From: Nitrospira defluvii
Lineage (GTDB): Bacteria > Nitrospirota > Nitrospiria > Nitrospirales > Nitrospiraceae
Assembly: GCF_905220995.1 (NCBI RefSeq)
Contig: NZ_CAJNBJ010000019.1
Span: 1 to 64,000 of the forward strand
Direction of reading: 5' to 3'
DNA: 64,000 nt
Positions 8,940-17,029 of this stretch are shown in pieces. The notes under the pieces were generated by a model. That model was not told the origin of the DNA and searched no databases. It worked only from the letters and a program-made list of their open reading frames with translations. Every line of letters starts with the position of its first letter. The stretch's first letter is position 1. The position numbers were made by a program, and so were the translations under genes.

Positions 8940-9290
8940 TCATATTCCCTTCATCGCATGGGTGCCGTGCGTGATCGCCCCGCCCGCTCGCAAAGCCGCT
9001 GCCACGAGCACGGATTCGGCGATCTCCGCCTCCGACGCGCCATACTCCCTGGCCTTGGTCGTATGCAGTTCGATGCAATAGGGACATTGCGTCGTGAAGG
9101 CCACGGCCATGGCCATCAATTCCTTGTACTTCACCGGAATCGCGCCGGCCGCCAGCGCGGCTCTATCAAACACCACGAACGCCTTCATCGCCTCGGGAGC
9201 ATGCGTCGCCAGACTCTTCATCTTCTCCAGATTCGTCATGTCGTACAGGCCCGTGTTCTGATCCATCTCGGTTGTGGTTGCGTTGATCAT
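8940..9290 (-). CDS. AhpD-like carboxymuconolactone decarboxylase family protein
   Basis: A 116-residue helical protein of the CMD/AhpD superfamily. It has the CxxC plus His redox motif TQCPYCIELHTTKAREYGAS near residue 70, as in alkylhydroperoxidase-type members that reduce peroxides. AAAGGAG lies upstream of the ATG at 9290. It lies between the methyltransferase and the beta-propeller gene on the same strand, with gaps of 32 and 83 bases, so a shared transcript is likely. The substrate is unknown. Confidence 0.88.
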   Translation of the reverse strand: MINATTTEMDQNTGLYDMTNLEKMKSLATHAPEAMKAFVVFDRAALAAGAIPVKYKELMAMAVAFTTQCPYCIELHTTKAREYGASEAEIAESVLVAAALRAGGAITHGTHAMKGI

Positions 9291-9322
9291 GGTACGTCTC
9301 CTTTGGATAAACCATTCAGGGT

Positions 9323-10144
9323 TCAGGCTCGAATGCCGATGACTTCCAGATATTCGCCGTACACCGCCGTGCAGTCCGGCCCTGCCTGGTTGTGGGCAGT
9401 CCAGAGCGTGTCCAGATCCCGGCGCAAGTGCGCCTGCCCCTCGGCGTCGAGGGACGCAAAGGCACGGTTAATCGGTCCGTAGTAGAGCCGGAAGAATTCC
9501 ACGACCTCCGCAGGAGAAAACGGATAGCTGAAGAGATACTGTCGCCTGGTCAGGCTCAGCGTGGATAATCCCTGTCCAAGACGCTCTTGCACCGTGGATT
9601 CATTCCCCCAGAGCACCGGTGAGGGCATGCCGGACGGCCCGATGAATTTCGCGACGTTCTTGAACATCTGTCCGACGAATCCCTCCGCCGTCCAGTTCGC
9701 CATGGCGAGGATCCCCCCGGGGACGCAGACCCGCAACAGTTCCTTCGCCACCAAATCAGGCCGCGGGGCAAACATCGCGCCGATCAGGCTTGCGACGACG
9801 TCGAAGCTGGCCGCTTCAAACGGCAGCGCTTCGGCATCGGCGACTTTGAATCGGGCGTTCACCCCTTCGGCACGAGCCCGCGCCTGCGCCCGCTCCACCC
9901 AATTGGCGGCGATGTCCACCCCCGTCACCTCCACCCCATCCTTGGCGGCCAGCAACGCGAGTTGGCCGGAGCCACATCCCACATCCAGCAGTCTGCTGCC
10001 CGGCGCAATCTGAAGCCGCTCATAAAACTCCCGTGCGCCGCCTTCCATGTAGCGCGAAAATCGATCGTAGTCCCCTGCCGTCCAAATAGTATTGAGACGA
10101 GTCTTCAGCCCGTCCATTTCCGGTAGCACCGTGTTCGTCGTCAT
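9323..10144 (-). CDS. Class I SAM-dependent methyltransferase
   Basis: A 273-residue Rossmann-type methyltransferase. Motif I is LLDVGCGSGQLALLAAKDG near residue 53, followed by VTGVDIAANWVERA (acidic residue binding the ribose) and ADAEALPFEAASFDVV. The C-terminal half (SPAEVVEFFRLYYGPINRAF) presumably binds substrate. GGAGGAGG directly upstream sets the start at 10144. It is the promoter-proximal gene of the three-gene operon and lies back-to-back with an AraC regulator. The acceptor substrate is unknown. Confidence 0.88.
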   Translation of the reverse strand: MTTNTVLPEMDGLKTRLNTIWTAGDYDRFSRYMEGGAREFYERLQIAPGSRLLDVGCGSGQLALLAAKDGVEVTGVDIAANWVERAQARARAEGVNARFKVADAEALPFEAASFDVVASLIGAMFAPRPDLVAKELLRVCVPGGILAMANWTAEGFVGQMFKNVAKFIGPSGMPSPVLWGNESTVQERLGQGLSTLSLTRRQYLFSYPFSPAEVVEFFRLYYGPINRAFASLDAEGQAHLRRDLDTLWTAHNQAGPDCTAVYGEYLEVIGIRA

Positions 10145-10230
10145 GGCCTCCTCCTTCCTGTATGTCCTGCCTGTCGGTTTCCGACGCCGCGTCCCGTCTG
10201 GTCGCACTATAGGACAGAGGCTGGTTCGAG

Positions 10231-10299
10231 TCTTATCAGGGCGTCTGGCTCTCTTATCAGGAGCATGCTAAGCTGCAGGTCGTTTATCCGGGCGTCCGG
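10231..10299. promoter_or_regulatory. Candidate AraC operator: repeated TTATCAGG boxes between divergent genes
   Basis: The decamer TCTTATCAGG occurs at 10231-10240 and again at 10252-10261, exactly 21 bases (two helical turns) apart. A third related copy, TTTATCCGGGCGTCCGG, at 10283-10299 matches the extended first copy (TTATCAGGGCGTCTGG). They sit in the 195-base gap between the methyltransferase operon (minus) and the AraC gene (plus). In-phase direct repeats are the usual binding sites of AraC-family dimers, so autoregulation and control of the operon are inferred. Confidence 0.6.
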
Positions 10300-10339
10300 A
10301 TGGCTTTGCTCAGCATCCGGCCTCGCCGAGGAAATTCCT

Positions 10340-11362
10340 ATGGACGTGTTGTCCGAAGTCCTCAAGGCCGTGAAACTCGACGGCGCCGTGTTCTTCCATG
10401 GTGAATTTGCCTCGCCCTGGTGCGTTCGAGAGCCCGACGCCGACACCATGGCGGCGTACCTGCCGACCCCATCCGGTCACATCATCATTTTCCATCTGCT
10501 GCTCGAAGGACAGGGCTATGTCCGCCTCGAGCATGAAGATCGCGCCGTGCCGTTGACGGCGGGCGACATCATCATCCTCACGCACGGGGATGTGCACTGT
10601 ATGGGAAACGGGCCTCCCGTCCCACCGATGGACACATCTGAGCAACTCCGGCAGATCCTCACAGAAGGACGCATACTGTCCCGACTCGCCGGTGGCGGTG
10701 AAGTCACGAAACTGATCTGCGGGTATTTGACCTGCGACGCGCAACTTTGCCGCGTCGTCCTCGCCGGGCTGCCTGCGATGCTCAAGGTGAATATCCGGGA
10801 TACCCCGTCGGGCCAATGGCTGGAAAATACGCTCCGCTATTCGGTCGATCATGCGGAAGCCTCCGGCCCCGGAGGCGCGGCGGTCATCGCCAAGTTATCC
10901 GAAGCATTATTCGTAGAGACGTTGCGCCGCTACATTGCGCAGCTACCGCCAACCCAGACCGGATGGCTGGCCGGGGTACGCGATCCGGACGTGGGCAACG
11001 CGCTGGCGCTCCTGCATCAACAGCCGTCTCACCCCTGGACCATCGCGACGCTCGCCGCCGAAGTCGGAGTCTCCCGTTCTGTGCTCGCCGAACGATTCCA
11101 ACATTTCCTGACAGACACCCCGATCGGCTACCTCACCCGCTGGCGATTACATCTCGCCGCGAAACTCCTCACCTCCACGTCCAAGAGCGTGGCTGAAGTC
11201 GCGGGCGATATCGGCTATGAGTCGGAACCTTCCTTCAACCGTGCCTTCAAGCGTGAGTTCGGCCTCCCGCCCGCACGCTTCCGAAACCAAGCCAAATCGC
11301 CCGCGCGCCCTGTCATCAGTCGCGGCGCCGCCGTTCGGTTGAAATCCACCCAGGCGACATAA
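10340..11362 (+). CDS. AraC-family transcriptional regulator with N-terminal cupin
   Basis: A 340-residue regulator. The N-terminal half is a cupin of the AraC_binding_6 type (GHIIIFHLLLEGQGYVRLE and LTAGDIIILTHGDVHCMGN). The C-terminal third is a paired helix-turn-helix: WTIATLAAEVGVSRSVLAER, then SVAEVAGDIGYESEPSFNRA and FKREFGLPPARFR. The start at 10340 has GAGGAA upstream; an earlier in-frame ATG (10265) would translate through the repeated operator boxes and is less likely. It is divergent from the methyltransferase/AhpD/beta-propeller operon, its probable target. The inducer is unknown. Confidence 0.88.
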   Translation: MDVLSEVLKAVKLDGAVFFHGEFASPWCVREPDADTMAAYLPTPSGHIIIFHLLLEGQGYVRLEHEDRAVPLTAGDIIILTHGDVHCMGNGPPVPPMDTSEQLRQILTEGRILSRLAGGGEVTKLICGYLTCDAQLCRVVLAGLPAMLKVNIRDTPSGQWLENTLRYSVDHAEASGPGGAAVIAKLSEALFVETLRRYIAQLPPTQTGWLAGVRDPDVGNALALLHQQPSHPWTIATLAAEVGVSRSVLAERFQHFLTDTPIGYLTRWRLHLAAKLLTSTSKSVAEVAGDIGYESEPSFNRAFKREFGLPPARFRNQAKSPARPVISRGAAVRLKSTQAT

Positions 11363-11597
11363 GCCATCCCTCGGGCAAAGTCACCCGGGTACGGGTTTCA
11401 GGCGCCGGGATGCAGGGAGAAAGCCCCTCCTGTCGGCTGGAGTATCGGAACGGCTCGCCGAAGTCGGCCAAGGCACAACGGAACTGCCCCCGACAGTCGA
11501 GTGACAGGACTATCACCCCGGCTTTGATTCTCCAGTGGAATTCTTCCACACAGCAACTCACAATACCGTGTATGGAACAACCCGCTGAAGAAACACG

Positions 11598-12026
11598 ATG
11601 ACGACGATCGCTCCCGGCACGCACGAATGGGCGGCGCTCGAACGGCTGATTGTCTTCGACGGCCTGTGCAAGTGGTGCAACGCCTGGGTGACTTTCATCA
11701 TGGCACGCGACCGTGGCCGGTTTCGCTTTGCCACGTTGCAGTCCGACAAGGGGCAGGCGCTGCTCAGGTTGTTAGGATTGCCCATACAGGACTTCGAGAC
11801 GTTTCTGTTGCTGGAACGGGGTCAGGTGTTCACGAAATCCACTGCGGCGCTGAGGATCGCGAGGCGACTCTCCGGCGGATGGCCGTTATGCGCGCTCTTG
11901 GTCCTGGTACCCCGGTCGCTACGGGACATCGTGTACGATTACGTGGCGCGTCACCGTTACCGCCTCATGGGCAAGAGCAAGGCCTGCCGCATCCCCACCG
12001 CAGAGGAACGAAGCCGGTTCGTGTAA
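11598..12026 (+). CDS. DUF393 (DCC) family thiol-disulfide oxidoreductase-like protein
   Basis: A 142-residue protein with the family's N-terminal signature VFDGLCKWCNAWVTFIMARD (DGxCxxC) near residue 18, followed by a positively charged segment and RFRFATLQSDKGQALL. DUF393/YuxK proteins are thought to have a thioredoxin-like fold with redox-active CxxC; their partners are unknown. It is followed after 28 bases by the YdjM-like gene. Confidence 0.85.
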   Translation: MTTIAPGTHEWAALERLIVFDGLCKWCNAWVTFIMARDRGRFRFATLQSDKGQALLRLLGLPIQDFETFLLLERGQVFTKSTAALRIARRLSGGWPLCALLVLVPRSLRDIVYDYVARHRYRLMGKSKACRIPTAEERSRFV

Positions 12027-12054
12027 CGATTCGTCGCATCGAGGGAGATGTCGC

Positions 12055-12573
12055 ATGGATATCGTATCTCATGGTTTGTGGGGTGCATTGGCCTTCGGTC
12101 GCAAGAGCCGTACGAGTTTCTGGCTGGCGTTCGGCATCGGATTAGCGCCGGATCTGTGTTCGTTCGGCATCCTGTGGATCGCCGCCACTCTGGGTCTGTC
12201 GCCGAAGCCAGATTTCAGCCATGGCACACCGCCGGAGTCCACCATTCCAGCCTATGTGCATCATCTCTACGATGTGACGCATAGTTTCGTCATTTTCCTC
12301 GCCGTCTTCGCCCTACTCTGGCTGTTGCTGAAGCGCCCGATCTGGGAGCTCGGGGCCTGGGGACTGCACGTGCTGGTCGACATTCCGACCCATTCGTTCG
12401 CCTTTTTCCCGACACCGTTTCTCTGGCCGCTCTCCGATTGGAAGTTCGACGGGTGGCAATGGAGCCAGTCAGCCATTCTCGTTCCGAATTTCACGCTGCT
12501 GTTGCTGCTGTACGGTTGGTTCCTGTTGCAGCAAGGGCGACCCGTGCTTAAGCCTGAACGGGTACGCGAATAA
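12055..12573 (+). CDS. YdjM-like membrane-bound metal-dependent hydrolase family protein
   Basis: A 172-residue membrane protein starting MDIVSHGLWGALAFG, with four or five hydrophobic segments and conserved His/Asp positions (IGLAPDLCSF, LYDVTHSFVIF, GLHVLVDIPTHSF). These resemble the DUF457/YdjM family of predicted inner-membrane metal-dependent hydrolases. GAGGGAG precedes the start. It probably shares a transcript with the DUF393 gene upstream. Confidence 0.7.
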   Translation: MDIVSHGLWGALAFGRKSRTSFWLAFGIGLAPDLCSFGILWIAATLGLSPKPDFSHGTPPESTIPAYVHHLYDVTHSFVIFLAVFALLWLLLKRPIWELGAWGLHVLVDIPTHSFAFFPTPFLWPLSDWKFDGWQWSQSAILVPNFTLLLLLYGWFLLQQGRPVLKPERVRE

Positions 12574-12713
12574 GTCGACCTGACCACACACGCCTGTGAT
12601 GTCCGGCTCCCGCTCGCTCCTCGCCCCACCATAAAACCATGGACCAGACCGACACCGCCGCCCTACAATGCGCAGGTTCTTCGCATGCGCACCCTTTCAG
12701 ACGGAGACCATCC

Positions 12714-13454
12714 ATGGCAACAAGCCAGACCTATACCGTGACCATTCTGCTGGACGTGAACGAGACACAAGATGTCGACGATCGGGCGGAAAGCCGCAGC
12801 TATATCGTGGCGGATCGTGAGTCGAGCCAGGCCGTCCTCATCGATGCGGTGATCGAGAATGTCGAACGTGATGTGCGAATCTTGAAGGAGCTTGGTCTGA
12901 CCCTCCTCTACGCAATCGAAACCCACGTGCATGCCGACCACATCACCGGGGCTTCGCTCATCAAGGATCGCACCGGCGCGCAAATCGTGTATGGCGGTGG
13001 CGCAGCCGACGCAGTCATCGGAGCCGATCTGTTTCTCCACGAAGGGCAGGAACTTCGCTTCGGCCACAGCGTACTGAATGCGCTGGCGACGCCCGGTCAC
13101 ACGGACGGCTGCACCAGTTACGTCTTGCCTGGAGCTGTCTTCACCGGAGATGCGTTGTTTATTCGAGGCAATGGCCGGACGGATCTTCAAGGGGGCTCCG
13201 CGGCCACGCTCTTCGAATCGGTACGCCGAAAACTCTTCGCGCTGCCGGACGACACAGTGGTCTATCCCGGCCACGACTATCATGGCAGGGTCTCCTCTAC
13301 CATCGGCGAGGAAAAGCGGTTCAATGAACGACTGAACCTCTCGATCGGAAAGGACCGCTTCGTCGAATTAATGCACAGCCGAAACCAGCCGCGGCCTGCC
13401 AAGATCGATATTGCCATCCCGGCGAATCTGAGAGCCGGTCGCGTGGCGCGATGA
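12714..13454 (+). CDS. Persulfide dioxygenase-like metallo-beta-lactamase-fold enzyme (ETHE1/Blh type)
   Basis: A 246-residue metallo-beta-lactamase-fold protein. Metal ligands are seen in ETHVHADHITGAS (near residue 62), LATPGHTDGCTSYV, FTGDALFIRGNGRTDLQGG and VVYPGHDYHGR. The LFIRGNGRTDLQGG segment is characteristic of ETHE1-type persulfide dioxygenases, which oxidise glutathione persulfide to sulfite with a mononuclear iron. The start at 12714 has GGAGA upstream; 25 upstream codons in frame do not resemble the family. The cytosolic role would be sulfide detoxification; a separate exported rhodanese lies at 22.1 kb. Confidence 0.88.
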   Translation: MATSQTYTVTILLDVNETQDVDDRAESRSYIVADRESSQAVLIDAVIENVERDVRILKELGLTLLYAIETHVHADHITGASLIKDRTGAQIVYGGGAADAVIGADLFLHEGQELRFGHSVLNALATPGHTDGCTSYVLPGAVFTGDALFIRGNGRTDLQGGSAATLFESVRRKLFALPDDTVVYPGHDYHGRVSSTIGEEKRFNERLNLSIGKDRFVELMHSRNQPRPAKIDIAIPANLRAGRVAR

Positions 13455-13645
13455 GGATGAGCGGCTTGATCGCACCCCTCCCCCCGTGACAGCTTGCCGA
13501 GACACGATCGCCCGATCCCTTCGGTACAGCGCCCATGACCCGATCAGGTCGTTCGGCCTCGATGTCGATTTCCCGTCTCTCGTTCGACTACATGGTAGAA
13601 GCCCATACCAGGACCATCCACCCCAATGTGTTGGAGGGACCACCC

Positions 13646-14134
13646 ATGAACCGGATTACCCCTTGCCTCTGGTTTGATCACCAAGCCGAAGAAGCTGCGA
13701 CGTTCTATGTGTCGATTTTCAACAACTCGAAGATGGGCCCCATCACGTACTACGGGGAAGCGGGCGCACAGGTGTCCGGCCGGGCACAGGGGTCGGTCAT
13801 GACGGTGACATTCGAATTGGACGGCCAGGAATTCGTGGCACTCAACGGCGGGCCGCGTTTCACCTTTTCCGAGGCCATCTCCATGATGGTGAAATGCCAA
13901 ACCCAGGCCGAGATCGATGAGCTGTGGGCAAAACTGTCGGAGGGCGGAGAAGAAGGCCCCTGTGGGTGGCTGAAGGATAGGTTCGGCCTCTCCTGGCAAA
14001 TCGTATCGCCGGACTGGAATGACATGTTGCGCGACAAGGATGCCGCCAGGGCGGAGCGGGTCATGCAGGCGATCTTAACCATGTCCAAACCCGATCTTGC
14101 GGCGATCAGACGAGCCTATGATCAACCATCGTGA
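13646..14134 (+). CDS. PhnB-like VOC-superfamily protein
   Basis: A 162-residue protein of the PhnB/3-demethylubiquinone-methyltransferase-like branch of the glyoxalase/bleomycin-resistance superfamily. It begins MNRITPCLWFDHQAEEAATF and continues with FYVSIFNNSKM, FELDGQEFVALNGGPRFTF and GGEEGPCGWLKDRFGLSWQI, all typical of the family. GGAGGG precedes the ATG at 13646. Despite the old family name, members are not proven methyltransferases, and function is unknown here. Confidence 0.85.
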   Translation: MNRITPCLWFDHQAEEAATFYVSIFNNSKMGPITYYGEAGAQVSGRAQGSVMTVTFELDGQEFVALNGGPRFTFSEAISMMVKCQTQAEIDELWAKLSEGGEEGPCGWLKDRFGLSWQIVSPDWNDMLRDKDAARAERVMQAILTMSKPDLAAIRRAYDQPS

Positions 14135-14189
14135 CGGGATGGGCGGCCGTCTCTTGACTGGGGACGCCCGACCGGCGATAGTGCGGAGC

Positions 14190-14807
14190 ATGCTGTCTGT
14201 TCACCAGACCCGCCTGCGTCTACGCGTGTTCCCTGTCCTGCTCGCCTTCGTGACACTGGCTCTTTCCGCCTGCGCCTCCTCGCTCGATATGTCGAGCAGA
14301 CGGCTGCCGGCACCCGACCCCGACTGGGGCATCGTCATCGGCTCGGTACTGGTGCGGCAGACTGACGTGGGCTCCACCCCTGGAGCAGCGGCCGACGATC
14401 GGTCCGCGAAGTACGCGTTCGATGTGGTGCAGATTCAGCCGACGGACCCGAATGGAGAAACCTTCTCGGCCGCCCGCTACCATATCGACACCATAGCCGG
14501 TCAGGAACGCCCGTTCGTTTCCCGCCTGCGACCGGGACAGTATCTGATGAAGAACTTTCATCGGACGGGCACGTCCGGCACAGGAGGAGACCTCAATCTG
14601 ATCTTCGAGAGCCAAGCAGGCCGCGTCGTCTATGTCGGCCGGGTGCTTGTCGAAGTCCCATCAGAGCCGGCGTACGGCAAAGAATATCGTTTTTTCGTGC
14701 AGGACGCCCACCAAGCGACCTACGCCACACTCGCCCCCCACCATGGCCAACTGACGCAACAGGCCGTCACCGCACCCATGCGGATTCGCCCGGGCGACAC
14801 CCGTTGA
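14190..14807 (+). CDS. Putative lipoprotein of unknown function
   Basis: A 205-residue protein with a lipoprotein signal: a basic N-terminus, hydrophobic core FPVLLAFVTLALSAC, and the lipobox LSAC with Cys near residue 28. The mature part is beta-rich (WGIVIGSVLVRQ, GRVVYVGRVLVEV, RPGQYLMKNFHR) and may be an Ig-like or carboxypeptidase-regulatory-like fold. The start at 14190 is chosen because it begins the signal and has GCGGAG upstream. It starts 55 bases after the PhnB-like gene. No family recognised. Confidence 0.75.
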   Translation: MLSVHQTRLRLRVFPVLLAFVTLALSACASSLDMSSRRLPAPDPDWGIVIGSVLVRQTDVGSTPGAAADDRSAKYAFDVVQIQPTDPNGETFSAARYHIDTIAGQERPFVSRLRPGQYLMKNFHRTGTSGTGGDLNLIFESQAGRVVYVGRVLVEVPSEPAYGKEYRFFVQDAHQATYATLAPHHGQLTQQAVTAPMRIRPGDTR

Positions 14808-14887
14808 GAGACTCTGGCTCGACGTCGGTCCTCCCCAATGAGCACAACCTCCTGCCACCCTAGCAACAGCGAACGGAAGGATATGAC

Positions 14888-15169
14888 ATGCCACATGTGT
14901 TGATCATTCATGAGGTCGAAGCCTACCCGGCGTGGAAAGCCATATTCGACCAGGCGGCCGACATTAGAAAGCGCGCGGGCGAGATCTGCTACCAACTCCT
15001 CCGCCATGACCACGATGCCGATACGATCGTGCATTTCTCCGAATGGTCCTCGCTGGAGCAGGCGCGTCGATTCTTCGAATCCCCGGAATTGGTGGAGATC
15101 AGGAAACAAGCCGGGGTCAAATCCCCCCACTTTCTCTACCTGCACGAGATCGAACGAGGTGTGTTGTAA
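14888..15169 (+). CDS. ABM-like (dimeric alpha-beta barrel) small protein
   Basis: A 93-residue protein, MPHVLIIHEVEAYPAWKAIF onward, with the ferredoxin-like beta-alpha-beta pattern of antibiotic-biosynthesis-monooxygenase-type proteins (DTIVHFSEWSSLEQARRFFE, typical of the second half). GGAAGG lies 8 bases upstream of the start. Small members of this fold are often stress-related or act on quinone-like compounds, but no catalytic residue is obvious. Confidence 0.7.
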   Translation: MPHVLIIHEVEAYPAWKAIFDQAADIRKRAGEICYQLLRHDHDADTIVHFSEWSSLEQARRFFESPELVEIRKQAGVKSPHFLYLHEIERGVL

Positions 15170-15361
15170 CGATACCAGCGGACCGGAACCGTGAACTGAC
15201 GCTCGAACCACCAGACTGTCGATGCGATCAGTTCACTCTGACAGCTGCCACCGCAAGGTGCCGCAGGTGCCCCCCTGCCCGCTCATCACCAATCGATACA
15301 GAACTTCCCGTTCAATCATCCACGCCAGGATCGGAACATCTTGCGACTCGTATCGCGCGAG

Positions 15362-15799
15362 CTACTGTCCGCCGCACAGCGTGTACGCCATTGCCGCGAC
15401 TGTCGGAACGCTGGCGCTCAGAGGACGCTCGCCAGACCCGATAGTCGCGATCTCGAACCAGGCTGCATCCGACACATCATCGGCCGGCTCCACCACCCCG
15501 GAGATCCAGTCGCAGAGCACCGCAATCAATACGTAGTGGAACCGCAAGGAGCCTTGCGCGTCGCGATCCAGCACGTCGAGGGCCGTGATCACCTGATTGG
15601 GGCTGACGAGCAGCCCGGTCTCTTCCTTGACTTCCCGCGCCGCCGCAACCCGAAGAGTTTCGCCCAGCTCAATTTTGCCGCCCGGAAATCCCCACTTGCC
15701 TGCATCGGGTGGATTGTTTCTTCTGACGAGCAGCACCTTTCCTTCTCGCACCACCACTCCGATGACGGCCGGAGTGGGACGTATCAACGAAGATTCCAT
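15362..15799 (-). CDS. Nudix hydrolase
   Basis: A 145-residue Nudix-fold pyrophosphohydrolase. The Nudix box starts at GKIELGETLRVAAAREVKEE (near residue 41) and continues TGLLV, matching Gx5Ex7REUxEExGU. The preceding GVVVREGKVLLVRRNN and GKWGFPGG fit an ADP-ribose or 8-oxo-dGTP type enzyme; the substrate cannot be fixed. GAGGAGG lies upstream of the ATG at 15799. It converges with the ABM-like gene, with 192 bases between the two stops. Confidence 0.9.
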   Translation of the reverse strand: MESSLIRPTPAVIGVVVREGKVLLVRRNNPPDAGKWGFPGGKIELGETLRVAAAREVKEETGLLVSPNQVITALDVLDRDAQGSLRFHYVLIAVLCDWISGVVEPADDVSDAAWFEIATIGSGERPLSASVPTVAAMAYTLCGGQ

Positions 15800-16236
15800 C
15801 CGTTATGCCTCCTCCCTCTTCATGGTGTCACACCCCTTCCCTTACCCTCCACTGTGCAACCCGGCCTGACATCCCCGGAACTGTGTGGAAGGGAACCGGT
15901 ACGATACCAGAAACGCATCAATCCGAAACCGCTCAAGAAGGGCGCGTTGGTTTGTGGCGGAGACGACTGCTCGGGAGCAAGGAGAAGGAGGTCTTCTGGA
16001 TCGAGGGCACGACGAGACGCTTCAAGGCGGTCGACACGATGCTACAGTCTGCTGTCGCCCTGTTGCCGCTTGGTGCGATGCACGGGTTGGCGCTTTTCCC
16101 CCGCCGCGCGTTCAACTTCACCCTCCGCGCTTGTGAACATCCTCGCTATATCCTACAATGCACCAGATGGCGACAATCGCCACATTCCTACAATACAACC
16201 CATACTGGTATTCCTTTACCCGAAAGAGCCTGATCC
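15800..16236. other. Intergenic stretch with no recognised gene
   Basis: About 440 bases between divergent Nudix and carbonic anhydrase genes. A plus-strand frame of about 140 codons overlaps it, but its composition (Trp, Cys, Arg and Pro mixed without pattern) and lack of a ribosome-binding site argue against coding. Confidence 0.4.
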
Positions 16237-16923
16237 ATGTCTCACTATTTGAAACTCTCCCTCTGTCTGAACGTCACTCTGCTGGGCTTCCTCCTGACCG
16301 GCTACGTCGGCCCCAGTGTCAAGACGACCTTCATGCCTGAAGTGGAGGCACCGGTGATCGGGAAACACACGAGAATCCACCCGCTCGGCATCGTCATCGG
16401 CTCGGTCACTCTTGGCGAGCGGGTGTTCGTTGCGCCGGCCGCCTCGGTCCGGGGTGATGAGGGACGGCACATTCATATCGGCAACGATAGCAATGTGCAA
16501 GACGGAGTCGTGGTCCATGGCTTGGAGACGTTCGAGGGCGACCATGAACTCCCGGAGAACGAAGTCGTGGTGGATGAGAAGGCCTATTCGGTGTACATCG
16601 GCGATCGTGTGTCGCTGGCCCACCAATCCCAGGTCCACGGACCGGCCAGGGTCGGCAACGATACCTTTGTCGGGATGCAGGCGCTGGTGTTTCGCGCAGA
16701 ATTGGGCAACCGTGTCGTCGTCGAACCCGGAGCCAAAATCATCGGCGTGAAGATCGCCTCGGGCCGCTATGTTCCCGCGCTGTCCGTCGTCACAACGCAA
16801 GACGTGGCAGATAGTCTCCCGCTCATTACGGATCGTTATCCGTACAGGAATCTCAACGAGGGCGTCGTGCGAGTCAATGTGCAACTCGCTGAAGCCCTCC
16901 AACCACAGGCCATCGCGCGATAG
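16237..16923 (+). CDS. cam: Exported gamma-class carbonic anhydrase (archetypal Cam type)
   Basis: A 228-residue left-handed beta-helix protein with an N-terminal signal or anchor (hydrophobic stretch at about residues 6-22). Zinc ligands are seen as the His in VQDGVVVHGLET (near residue 95) and the two His in SLAHQSQVHGPARVGNDTF (near residue 130). Between them lies an acidic loop (FEGDHELPENEVVVDEKAYS). That loop and the segment VYIGDRVSLAHQSQVHGP match the Methanosarcina thermophila Cam archetype as I remember it, rather than the loop-less CamH type. It should hydrate CO2 outside the cytoplasm. It stands alone between a Nudix gene and ilvA. Confidence 0.85.
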   Translation: MSHYLKLSLCLNVTLLGFLLTGYVGPSVKTTFMPEVEAPVIGKHTRIHPLGIVIGSVTLGERVFVAPAASVRGDEGRHIHIGNDSNVQDGVVVHGLETFEGDHELPENEVVVDEKAYSVYIGDRVSLAHQSQVHGPARVGNDTFVGMQALVFRAELGNRVVVEPGAKIIGVKIASGRYVPALSVVTTQDVADSLPLITDRYPYRNLNEGVVRVNVQLAEALQPQAIAR

Positions 16924-17029
16924 AGGCCCAGGGGACACGATGGCCGGGCGCCTGCTGCGGCCGGGATCACCGAATAGGTGTCCGCCGGTCTGATTTCCTC
17001 TTTGCAAGGTCGCTGGTGTCGCTGGCTCG

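Noticed and set aside
15805-16233. A 142-codon plus-strand frame before the carbonic anhydrase gene
   Set aside because: No ribosome-binding site, erratic composition, and no resemblance to a protein family.
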